NCBI RefSeq assembly: GCF_001758365.1 | Contig: NZ_LZFO01000021.1 | Span: forward strand, 1-39,669 | DNA length: 39,669 bases | Reading direction: 5' to 3' | Source of the DNA: Clostridium acetireducens DSM 10703 | GTDB taxonomy: Bacteria; Bacillota; Clostridia; Clostridiales; Clostridiaceae | Shown here: positions 26,419 through 33,284 of the stretch, piece by piece | How the letters are laid out: every line of letters begins with the position of its first letter | Position numbering within the stretch: position 1 is the first letter of the stretch | Translations under genes and position numbers: made by a program | Notes under the pieces: model-generated | The model's input: the letters and a program-made list of their open reading frames with translations, nothing else | Database searches by the model: none | Told to the model about the DNA's origin: nothing

Positions 26419-27738
26419 TTATTTTTTCTTTCTATTAGCTAATATAGTTCTCTTTGTAGTACGGAAAGATTGAACTAAATGACGTTTAGCTGGACATGCA
26501 AATGAACAACATCCACATTCTATACAATCTAATCCACTTACTTTTTCGTATTCTTCAAGCTCGCCTCTTACAGCAAACATATTCATAATGGATGGCTGTA
26601 ATCCCATTGGACATACTTCTACACATTTTCCACAACGAATACAATTTGTTTCTTCTGGAATTTCTCCTTCTGCTTTTGTTAAACAAAGTATGGAAGAAGA
26701 ACCCTTTATTACAGGAACATCTATTGAACTCATAGCCATTCCCATCATTGGTCCACCTGCTATTACTTTAATTGGATCTTCTTTAAATCCACCACAGGCT
26801 TCAACTAATTCTCTAAAACTCATACCTAATCTTACTCTAAAGTTTTTAGGTTCTTTTATAGCTCCTCCTGTTACAGTAACAACTCTGCTTATAAGTGGTG
26901 ATCCATTTAATACTGCATTTTGTATTGCATAAGCAGTTTGTACGTTTTGTACTATACATCCCACGTCTGCAGGTAATTTTCCTGAAGGTACTTCTCTTCC
27001 TGTTATTGCATATATTAATTGTTTTTCAGCACCTTGTGGATATTTTGTTGCCATTTCACAAACTTTTATATTAGATATGCCTTCTGCAGCTTTTTTTATT
27101 GCTTTTATAGCATCTGGTTTGTTGTTTTCTATTGCAATGTAACCCTTTGCTTCTGGGAACATGTGTAATATGATTTTTAAACCTTCAACTACTTTGTCGC
27201 CATTTTCTAATAAAGTTCTATGGTCACAAGTTAAGTACGGTTCACATTCTGCACCATTTATTATAATTGAATCGATATTTTTATCTGGTGGAGGTGCAAG
27301 TTTTACATGAGTAGGGAATGTAGCACCACCCATACCAACTACCCCTGCTTCTTGAATAATCTTTAATATTTCGTCTTTTGATAAATTTTTATAGTCTTCT
27401 CTTTTAGTCATTTCTACTTCTTCGTATTGTCCATCGTTTTCTATGATTATTGACAATACTTTAGTACCGTTAGAATGAGGCATTGGCTTTATATCTTTAA
27501 CAGTTCCAGAAACACTACTAAAAATTGCAGCAGATACAAAACCTTTTGGCTCACCAATTTTCTGTCCAACTAGTACTTTATCACCTTTTTTTACTATAGG
27601 CTCACATGGCGCACCTATGTGTTGTGACATAGGATACACTAACTCACCTTTTGGTAATAGTTCTTCTATAGCTTTGCTATTGCTTAACTCTTTACCATAT
27701 GGTGGATGTATGCCTCGTTTAAAAGTTAATGCATTCAT
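26419..27738 (-). CDS. rnfC: Rnf complex subunit RnfC (NADH/FMN and Fe-S)
   Basis: 439 residues from ATG 27738, which has a well-spaced GGAGGAG; the longer TTG-start frame to 27768 overlaps the promoter region. RnfC/NuoF-like features: GVVGMGGATFPTHVKLAPP (nucleotide and FMN site), INGAECEPYLTCDHR, and two 4Fe-4S motifs (CIRCGKCVEVCPMGLQP, CIECGCCSFACPAKRHLVQ). First gene of the operon and the site of NAD reduction. The order rnfC-D-G-E-A-B is the usual clostridial one. The complex couples ferredoxin oxidation to NAD reduction and Na+ or H+ export; the ion cannot be told from sequence here. Confidence 0.97.
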   Translation of the reverse strand: MNALTFKRGIHPPYGKELSNSKAIEELLPKGELVYPMSQHIGAPCEPIVKKGDKVLVGQKIGEPKGFVSAAIFSSVSGTVKDIKPMPHSNGTKVLSIIIENDGQYEEVEMTKREDYKNLSKDEILKIIQEAGVVGMGGATFPTHVKLAPPPDKNIDSIIINGAECEPYLTCDHRTLLENGDKVVEGLKIILHMFPEAKGYIAIENNKPDAIKAIKKAAEGISNIKVCEMATKYPQGAEKQLIYAITGREVPSGKLPADVGCIVQNVQTAYAIQNAVLNGSPLISRVVTVTGGAIKEPKNFRVRLGMSFRELVEACGGFKEDPIKVIAGGPMMGMAMSSIDVPVIKGSSSILCLTKAEGEIPEETNCIRCGKCVEVCPMGLQPSIMNMFAVRGELEEYEKVSGLDCIECGCCSFACPAKRHLVQSFRTTKRTILANRKKK

Positions 27739-27843
27739 ACAACTCCTCCTATTCTTTTTAAATAGCATGAATTATAGTTTAATAAGTCTATAATTTATAT
27801 GCTACTATATATTTATATAAATAATGTTTCTCCCCATAACTTT

Positions 27844-27889
27844 AAAATATTATTTTTTAACTATATATAGTTAAAAAAAATAATATTTT
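27844..27889. other. AT-rich palindrome upstream of the rnf operon
   Basis: AAAATATTATT and TTTTAACTA pair with TAGTTAAAA and AATAATATTTT, with a small bulge. It lies about 105 bp before rnfC in the divergent region. Could be a regulator site or a weak terminator; no U-run follows. The rest of 27739-28355 is more than 80% AT with no gene and no confident promoter. Confidence 0.45.
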
Positions 27890-28355
27890 ATTGAGCAGAA
27901 ATATATTGTGCACTAAGTTCAAAAAATTAAAGTAACAGTAATTGAAAAGAATTATTTGAAATTTCAAATAAATGCTATTAATTAATTATAATTATGATAT
28001 TATGTTGACTTTATAATTACATTATAATACAAATATAAACAAAATGGTAGTGTAAAATAGTTGATAAAAATTACACATTAACATAAAGCATTAAATTATA
28101 GTATTAATAAATATTTATTCCAATCTATAATAACTTTCAAATTACTATTATATATATTTTTTTTACTCTATAATATAACTATTTGTACTATATTAAATTT
28201 TCAGTAAACTTTGTTTAAGTATATAGGTAACCCTCTATATTATATAATTATATTTTACACAATTCAATAGAATTATATATTTTTGTAATTATATATCACA
28301 TATTTGTTATTTTTATTTATTTATGTCGCATATTATTAACAAATTCAAAAAAACA

Positions 28356-28649
28356 AAATAGAAAATAATTGAAAATAATCTGTATAAAAATATAATATAG
28401 TAACATAAAGAAAGTTTGTAAATAATTTGAATGAATTTTAGACAATCTTAGAAGAAAAAATAAAAAAACTCCGTAATTCATCACAGGACGTGATGAGCCA
28501 ATTTCCGCCCCAAGGACGGGGCATAAATTGGGTAGGAGTTTTTTTATTTTTTATTCTTAGATTGTCTTAATGAAATGACTTATTTACAAACTTTCTTTAT
28601 GTTACTATATTATATTTTTATACAGATTATTTTTTATTATTTTCTATTT
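28356..28649. repeat. Long palindromic element, copy 1
   Basis: Outer arms of about 68 nt pair almost perfectly (left from 28356, right ending 28649), containing the copy-specific AGTAACAT with ATGTTACT. Then a conserved unpaired region (left ATTTGAATGAATTTT, right TAATGAAATGACT), a second stem ending AAAAAAACTCC/GGAGTTTTTTT, and a core of two hairpins: CATCAC-AGGAC-GTGATG, and CCAATTT/AAATTGG enclosing GCCCC-AAGGAC-GGGGC. No ORF. It lies between rnfC and pdxS, 130 bp before the pdxS start. Confidence 0.85.
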
Positions 28650-28729
28650 GCAAATTATATCAATGATTTTTTATTTATCACATTGACTTAAGTGTACCCA
28701 TACATTTTTCTTTTTTTGTAGTTTTGTAT

Positions 28730-28735
28730 TATAAT
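28730..28735 (+). promoter_or_regulatory. Candidate -10 box of pdxS
   Basis: TATAAT lies 43 bp before the pdxS ATG with a T-rich spacer. The -35 (TTTCTT, 17 bp upstream) is poor, so this is a weak call. Confidence 0.35.
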
Positions 28736-28778
28736 AAAATCAGTTAAAAAAGTATATGTTTACAAGGGAGGATTTTTT

Positions 28779-29648
28779 ATGAATATATGTGAATTAAATA
28801 CAAGCTTAGCCGAAAAATTAAAAGGCGGAGTTATTATGGATGTAGTAAACGTAGAACAAGCTAAAATTGCTGAAAAAGCAGGAGCTTGTGCAGTAATGGC
28901 TCTTGAAAGAGTTCCCGCAGACATTAGAAAACAAGGTGGGGTTGCTAGAATGTCTGACCCTAAAATGATTAAGGAAATAAAAGAAGCTGTATCTATACCT
29001 GTTATGGCTAAGGTAAGAATAGGTCATTTTGTAGAAGCTCAAATATTAGAAGATATAGCTATAGATTTTATAGATGAAAGTGAAGTTTTAACACCAGCAG
29101 ATGAATCTTATCATATAAATAAATTTGACTTTAAAGTACCTTTTGTTTGTGGAGCTAGAAATTTAGGAGAAGCTTTAAGAAGAATTGGTGAAGGTGCTGC
29201 TATGATAAGAACAAAAGGAGAAGCAGGAACTGGAAATGTAGTAGAAGCAGTAAAACACATGAGATGTATGATGGAGCAAATAAGAAAAGTTAAAAATGCT
29301 CCTAAAGAAGAGCTTATGGCAATTAGCAAGGAATTAAGTGCACCTTATGATTTAGTAGAATATGTTTGGGAAAATGGAAAACTTCCTGTAGTAAATTTTG
29401 CAGCAGGTGGAATAGCTACTCCTGCAGATGCAGCTCTTATGATGCAATTAGGTTCTGAAGGTGTTTTTGTAGGTTCAGGAATATTTAAATCTCAAAATCC
29501 TGAAGCTAGAGCAAAAGCAATAGTTTTAGCTGCAGCTAATTTTAATAATCCAAAAGTACTTGCAGAAGTTTCACAAGACCTTGGATATGCTATGGATGGT
29601 TTAGAATTAAGTGAAATTAAGGATAGATATTCAGAAAGAGGCTGGTAA
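28779..29648 (+). CDS. pdxS: Pyridoxal 5'-phosphate synthase lyase subunit PdxS
   Basis: 289 residues, full length for the family. A (beta/alpha)8 barrel that makes PLP from ribose 5-phosphate, glyceraldehyde 3-phosphate and ammonia. Catalytic residues are visible: D21 (GGVIMDVVN), K78 ([10 protein letters not shown]) and K146 ([11 protein letters not shown]). The phosphate-binding [19 protein letters not shown] and the C-terminal SERGW are present. Strong RBS (AAGGGAGGA). The glutaminase gene pdxT, normally the next gene, is absent; the palindromic element copy 2 begins 7 bp after the stop. Confidence 0.97.
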   Translation: MNICELNTSLAEKLKGGVIMDVVNVEQAKIAEKAGACAVMALERVPADIRKQGGVARMSDPKMIKEIKEAVSIPVMAKVRIGHFVEAQILEDIAIDFIDESEVLTPADESYHINKFDFKVPFVCGARNLGEALRRIGEGAAMIRTKGEAGTGNVVEAVKHMRCMMEQIRKVKNAPKEELMAISKELSAPYDLVEYVWENGKLPVVNFAAGGIATPADAALMMQLGSEGVFVGSGIFKSQNPEARAKAIVLAAANFNNPKVLAEVSQDLGYAMDGLELSEIKDRYSERGW

Positions 29649-29654
29649 TATTTT

Positions 29655-30026
29655 TAGGCTGTGATAAATAAAAAATAATTGATATAATTTGCAAATAGAA
29701 AACAATTGAAAATAATCTATATAAAAATAATAAGACAATAGCATAAAGAAAGTTTGTAAATAATTAGAATGAATTTTAGAGACTCTTAGAATAAAAAATA
29801 AAAAAACTCCGTAATTCATCACAGGACGTGATGAGCCAATTTCCGCCCCAAGGACGGGGCATAAATTGGGTAGGAGTTTTTTTATTTTTTATTCTTAGAG
29901 TGTCTTAATGAAATGACTTATTTACAAACTTTCTTTATGCTATTGTCTTATTATTTTTATATAGATTATTTTCAATTGTTTCCTATTTGCAAATTATATC
30001 AATTATTTTTTATTTATTACAGCCTA
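29655..30026. repeat. Long palindromic element, copy 2
   Basis: The longest copy: outer arms of about 108 nt (from TAGGCTGT at 29655 to AGCCTA at 30026) with only two mismatches. Copy-specific GACAATAGCAT pairs with ATGCTATTGTC. The conserved internal loop, ACTCC/GGAGT stem and the same two-hairpin core follow. It fills the gap between convergent pdxS and the deacetylase gene, and its right end overlaps the latter's stop codon, so it can act as a two-way terminator. Confidence 0.85.
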
Positions 30027-30764
30027 TATTTTATAATAATATTCTCTGGTGTTTTTTGAAATAGTTTTAAATTCGTAGCCTAAATTTTTGTAATAATCTA
30101 TTATTGGCTTTAATGCTATAATTGTGTTTTGGTTATTAGAATTAGTGTGTGCTAATATTATTACTCTGGTGCAATCTTTCCTGCATTTTTTTGCATTTTC
30201 CAGTAATTTACGTGGTGATAAATTAGGATACATTCCATCTTTTAAGTCTACATTCCAATCATATACTTTAAATTTTTGATTATGTAGACTTTCCAACATA
30301 TTTTCATTTAATCTACCTGCACTACCTCCAGGAAATCTTATAATATTTGAATTGTATCCTGTAATTTCTTTTACTTTATTTTGTGTTTCAATCATTTCAT
30401 TTATAAAATTATCATTATTAGAATATATTTTCTTTAAATCATGAGTATAAGTGTGAAGACCTATTCCATGACCTTCTTTACATATTCTTTTTAAAATTTC
30501 CTCTCTACCTTCTATTTCTTTTCCAACTACAAAAAATGTGGCTTTAATATTATTTTCTTTTAAAACATCTAGTATTTCATCAGTTATAACTGGAATAGGA
30601 CCATCATCAAATGTTAAATAAACTTCTTTTTTAGTCTTATCTTCTGAAGTATTAACTACTTTTATATTATTATTTAAATTTACGTTTTTAAATAATAATA
30701 TTGAAAATAAAGAAATACAAAGTAAAAACAATATAATTATTTTTTTTGATTTATTAAAATTCAT
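30024..30764 (-). CDS. Polysaccharide deacetylase (NodB domain)
   Basis: 246 residues. An N-terminal membrane anchor or signal (residues 7-25), then a NodB domain with the metal motif TFDDGP (51-56; D53 base, D54 metal ligand), HTYTHD (H104, H108), RFPGGSAG (R143), WNVDLKDG and ILAHTNS. Members remove N-acetyl groups from peptidoglycan or related polymers outside the cell. The usual GlcNAc deacetylase core is complete. RBS AAAGGAT. It follows the amidase-domain gene by 27 bp on the same strand, so both may act on the wall. Confidence 0.93.
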   Translation of the reverse strand: MNFNKSKKIIILFLLCISLFSILLFKNVNLNNNIKVVNTSEDKTKKEVYLTFDDGPIPVITDEILDVLKENNIKATFFVVGKEIEGREEILKRICKEGHGIGLHTYTHDLKKIYSNNDNFINEMIETQNKVKEITGYNSNIIRFPGGSAGRLNENMLESLHNQKFKVYDWNVDLKDGMYPNLSPRKLLENAKKCRKDCTRVIILAHTNSNNQNTIIALKPIIDYYKNLGYEFKTISKNTREYYYKI

Positions 30765-30791
30765 TGTTAATTCATATCCTTTCAGACATTT

Positions 30792-31985
30792 TTAATCATT
30801 TATGTGTATAAGATAAAAACTTACATTTTTATTTACCCAGCCTAAGTCCCAAGGAACATGATATCTACATATAGTATGAGAATTTACCATTGGATACCCA
30901 TGAGAATCCCATGCTGTTACTATAGAAAAATGATCCATATTATTATTTATTGCATATCCTATAAGGTCTCCTGTTTCTAATTTTTGTACTGCTACACAGG
31001 ATTCTTCTGATGCTGGAGTTGTTAATTCTTTAAAATTTCCTTTCTTTATTAATCTTCCTTTTCCACTATATAGTAAATAGTTTTTAAAAGCATCTGCGTT
31101 AATCCATGAAGTACTTCCTGAACCACTGCCATATTTAGAATACTGATAATTCCAGCTACCTGTAAATTTTAATCCTCCTGCTTCTTTATCTCCTAATACT
31201 TGAGATGAAAAATTTGTGCAATCTCCACCTTGCCCTGTATAGTTTCTATATTTTTTATTATGGGTAAATTTATTTCCACTACCCCAAGGTACTCCACAGT
31301 ATTTATCTGCATATTCTACTGCCTTTACTCTATTGTATCTTCCTTCACTATTAATAGATTTGCTTTTATCACATTTAGGTAATTCAATTTTAGTTTCCCT
31401 GCTTTCATATTTTGTAACTTTTATATCTCCTGAATAAGATTTAAGAGCATCTTCAAAGCAATCTAAATAATAGTCATTATGAATAATCCATTTGTCATCT
31501 TTTTTATTTAAAATCATATAGTGATTTAACAATACACCAAAAGAATTTGTTACAGCATTTTCATCTTCTTCATATATATAATCAAATTTATATTCCTCAT
31601 CTACTATCATTTTTATACCCTTACTTACTGGATATATTTTTTTTACATTTATAGTAGGTTTTATGCTAGTAAATTTTATTCCCATTTTATGTGCCCAATC
31701 ATTTATATATTTTATTCTCTTTACTTCATGTTGCAAACACCACTTTCCATACTTTTGAGATGTATCAAAATATTGAGGAAGAGTTTCTAATTCTCCAGTA
31801 ATAAAAGCATTACATCTTTCATTAAATATATGCTGTACTCTATCTTTTAGCTCTTTTTCATTATAATCTTCTGTAGAAATTTTAAATACATTAGTATCTA
31901 TGTTTTTAGGTATCGTTATTTTTGTAGTGAAATTTAAACTAAATATCAGCACAATAAAAATAATTATATTTATTACCTTTTTCAC
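30792..31985 (-). CDS. Secreted amidase-domain (Amidase_6) protein
   Basis: 397 residues from GTG 31985, chosen because AAAGGAGAG lies 7 bp upstream and the hydrophobic signal segment (VINIIIFIVLIFSLNF) then starts the protein; the frame extends 31 codons further upstream without such support. The first 200 residues form a helical-plus-NTF2-like region (NERCNAFITGELETLPQYFD ... DDKWIIHNDYYLD). The C-terminal 180 residues are the putative amidase domain: YNRVKAVEYADKYCG, GGDCTNFSSQVL (likely catalytic Cys, residue 256) and NMDHFSIVTAWD (likely His). Likely cleaves peptide or amide bonds in the wall; a sporulation role is possible. Confidence 0.85.
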   Translation of the reverse strand: MKKVINIIIFIVLIFSLNFTTKITIPKNIDTNVFKISTEDYNEKELKDRVQHIFNERCNAFITGELETLPQYFDTSQKYGKWCLQHEVKRIKYINDWAHKMGIKFTSIKPTINVKKIYPVSKGIKMIVDEEYKFDYIYEEDENAVTNSFGVLLNHYMILNKKDDKWIIHNDYYLDCFEDALKSYSGDIKVTKYESRETKIELPKCDKSKSINSEGRYNRVKAVEYADKYCGVPWGSGNKFTHNKKYRNYTGQGGDCTNFSSQVLGDKEAGGLKFTGSWNYQYSKYGSGSGSTSWINADAFKNYLLYSGKGRLIKKGNFKELTTPASEESCVAVQKLETGDLIGYAINNNMDHFSIVTAWDSHGYPMVNSHTICRYHVPWDLGWVNKNVSFYLIHIND

Positions 31986-32073
31986 AAATCTACTCTCCTT
32001 TTTATTATTCTTATAATAATATTTCCAAATTACAATATTAAATTTAATGAACTTTTTTGAAATTAAATTTAAT

Positions 32074-32400
32074 TTCAAATAGATTGTTGAATTAAAAATG
32101 ATTAAAAATAATCTGTATAAAAATAATAATACAGCCTCATAAAGAGAGTTTGGAAATAATTTGAATGAATTTTAGACAATCTTAGAATAAAAAATAAAAA
32201 AACTCCGTAATTCATCACAGGACGTGATGAGCCAATTTCCGCACCAAGGACGGTGCATAAATTGGGTAGGAGTTTTTTTATTTTTTATTCTTAGAGTGTC
32301 TTAATGAAATGACTTATTTCCAAACTCTCTTTATGAGGCTGTATTATTATTTTTATACAGATTATTTTTAATCATTTTTAATTCAATAATCTATTTGAAA
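32074..32400. repeat. Long palindromic element, copy 3
   Basis: Outer arms from TTTCAAATAG (32074) to CTATTTGAAA (32400). Copy-specific ACAGCCTCAT pairs with ATGAGGCTGT, and AGAGAG/CTCTCT and TTTGGAAA/TTTCCAAA differ from copies 1 and 2 on both arms. In the core, GCCCC/GGGGC is replaced by GCACC/GGTGC with the AAGGAC loop unchanged, a compensatory double change. Same orientation as copies 1 and 2. Confidence 0.85.
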
Positions 32401-32483
32401 CTTGGTTTTTTTTCACACTTTTTGCTTTTTTTAATATACTATTATTAGAAACGCAAAATACAAAAAAGAAGTTGGTGTTAATT

Positions 32484-32687
32484 ATGTTTTGTAATCCTTG
32501 TAGTTTAATACTTCTTTTATTAATACTGCAAAATTGTGGCTGTCAAAGCAGTTGCAAATGCGTAGTAAACACAAGAAGACCAAGTTGTCACCATAAACAC
32601 CATTGTCATTCCAGAGATAGAGGTGGATGTGGTTCAGTGACTATTCACCCAAAGAAAACAAATGTGTTTATTCAGTGTCCTAAGTAA
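32484..32687 (+). CDS. Small Cys/His-rich peptide
   Basis: 67 residues from ATG 32484 (a TTG at 32472 is possible). A short hydrophobic segment (CSLILLLLILQNCGC) is followed by a Cys/His-rich part (CKCVV, SCHHKHHCHS) and a tail RGGCGSVTIHP ... NVFIQCPK. The RBS is only moderate (GGTG). The tail resembles that of the next small gene. Possible roles are spore-coat or metal-binding peptide, or a modified-peptide precursor. No known family recognised. Confidence 0.6.
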   Translation: MFCNPCSLILLLLILQNCGCQSSCKCVVNTRRPSCHHKHHCHSRDRGGCGSVTIHPKKTNVFIQCPK

Positions 32688-32707
32688 ATTCAAAAGAGGT
32701 GAAAGAA

Positions 32708-32860
32708 ATGAAAGATTTTGATAAAAATTTAAATATTAATGAAATATTTGAAGAAAGTGCTTGTGATGATGCTAGAGGTGGATGGGGCAGACCATCTCAA
32801 TGTGGTAAAGTAGAAATTGATTGTAATACTGTGAATATTTATATAACATGTGGAAGATAA
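32708..32860 (+). CDS. Small Cys-containing peptide, tandem relative of the previous gene
   Basis: 50 residues; RBS AGAGGTGA at good spacing. An acidic leader-like start (MKDFDKNLNINEIFEESACD) is followed by ARGGWGRPSQCGKVEIDCN and a tail NIYITCGR. The pattern RGG-x-G, then V-x-I, then N-x-x-I-x-C is shared with the preceding peptide 20 bp upstream, so the two are co-transcribed paralogues. A double-Gly leader cleavage site after RGG is imaginable, but no peptide-modifying enzyme or dedicated exporter lies nearby. Confidence 0.7.
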   Translation: MKDFDKNLNINEIFEESACDDARGGWGRPSQCGKVEIDCNTVNIYITCGR

Positions 32861-32872
32861 TTTGAAAATATT

Positions 32873-32900
32873 AAGGAAGTTGGTTTATCCAACTTCCTTT
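32873..32900. terminator. Terminator after the small-peptide genes
   Basis: AAGGAAGTTGG pairs with CCAACTTCCTT around TTTAT, with a T-rich 3' side. It lies between convergent genes and may serve both. Confidence 0.8.
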
Positions 32901-32906
32901 TATAAT

Positions 32907-33209
32907 TTATATTTCATAATCTACAACTATTCTATTTTCACTAACCTTTTTTACAAAACCTGCTACTTTTAAATGCTCTGGATGATTTTGATATATATCT
33001 AAGGATTTTTGATCTTTAAATTCAGAGTATAACACTAAATCATAAGCTGCTTCACTTTTATTTATATCTATTCCTACTTCTATTGAATAAAGCTCAGCAA
33101 TTACTCCTTTTAATAATTCAAGATCATTTTTTATTTTTTTAGCATTTTCAATTTTAGTTGAACCTTCTGCAGTGTCTTTTAGTTTCCACATTACAATATG
33201 TTTTATCAT
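32907..33209 (-). CDS. Dabb-domain (stress-responsive A/B barrel) protein
   Basis: 100 residues covering one dimeric alpha/beta-barrel domain: MIKHIVMWKLKDTAEG at the start, YDLVLYSEFKDQKSLDIYQN in the middle, and HPEHLKVAGFV near the end. RBS GGAGGA. Bacterial Dabb proteins are small cytoplasmic proteins of mostly unknown activity. No catalytic residue can be assigned. Confidence 0.92.
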   Translation of the reverse strand: MIKHIVMWKLKDTAEGSTKIENAKKIKNDLELLKGVIAELYSIEVGIDINKSEAAYDLVLYSEFKDQKSLDIYQNHPEHLKVAGFVKKVSENRIVVDYEI

Positions 33210-33284
33210 ATATATTCCTCCTATATTGAATTATTAGTTATACTAATTTTACACTATTTTTTTTATTATAAAAATAGTATAAAA

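Noticed and set aside
29631-29822. 63-codon minus-strand frame over the pdxS end
   Set aside because: It lies almost entirely in the palindromic element arm, which explains its open frame by AT content.
28356-32400. CRISPR array or riboswitch
   Set aside because: Only three copies, 1-2.5 kb apart with genes between them and long complementary arms. No spacers, and the core does not match a riboswitch I know.
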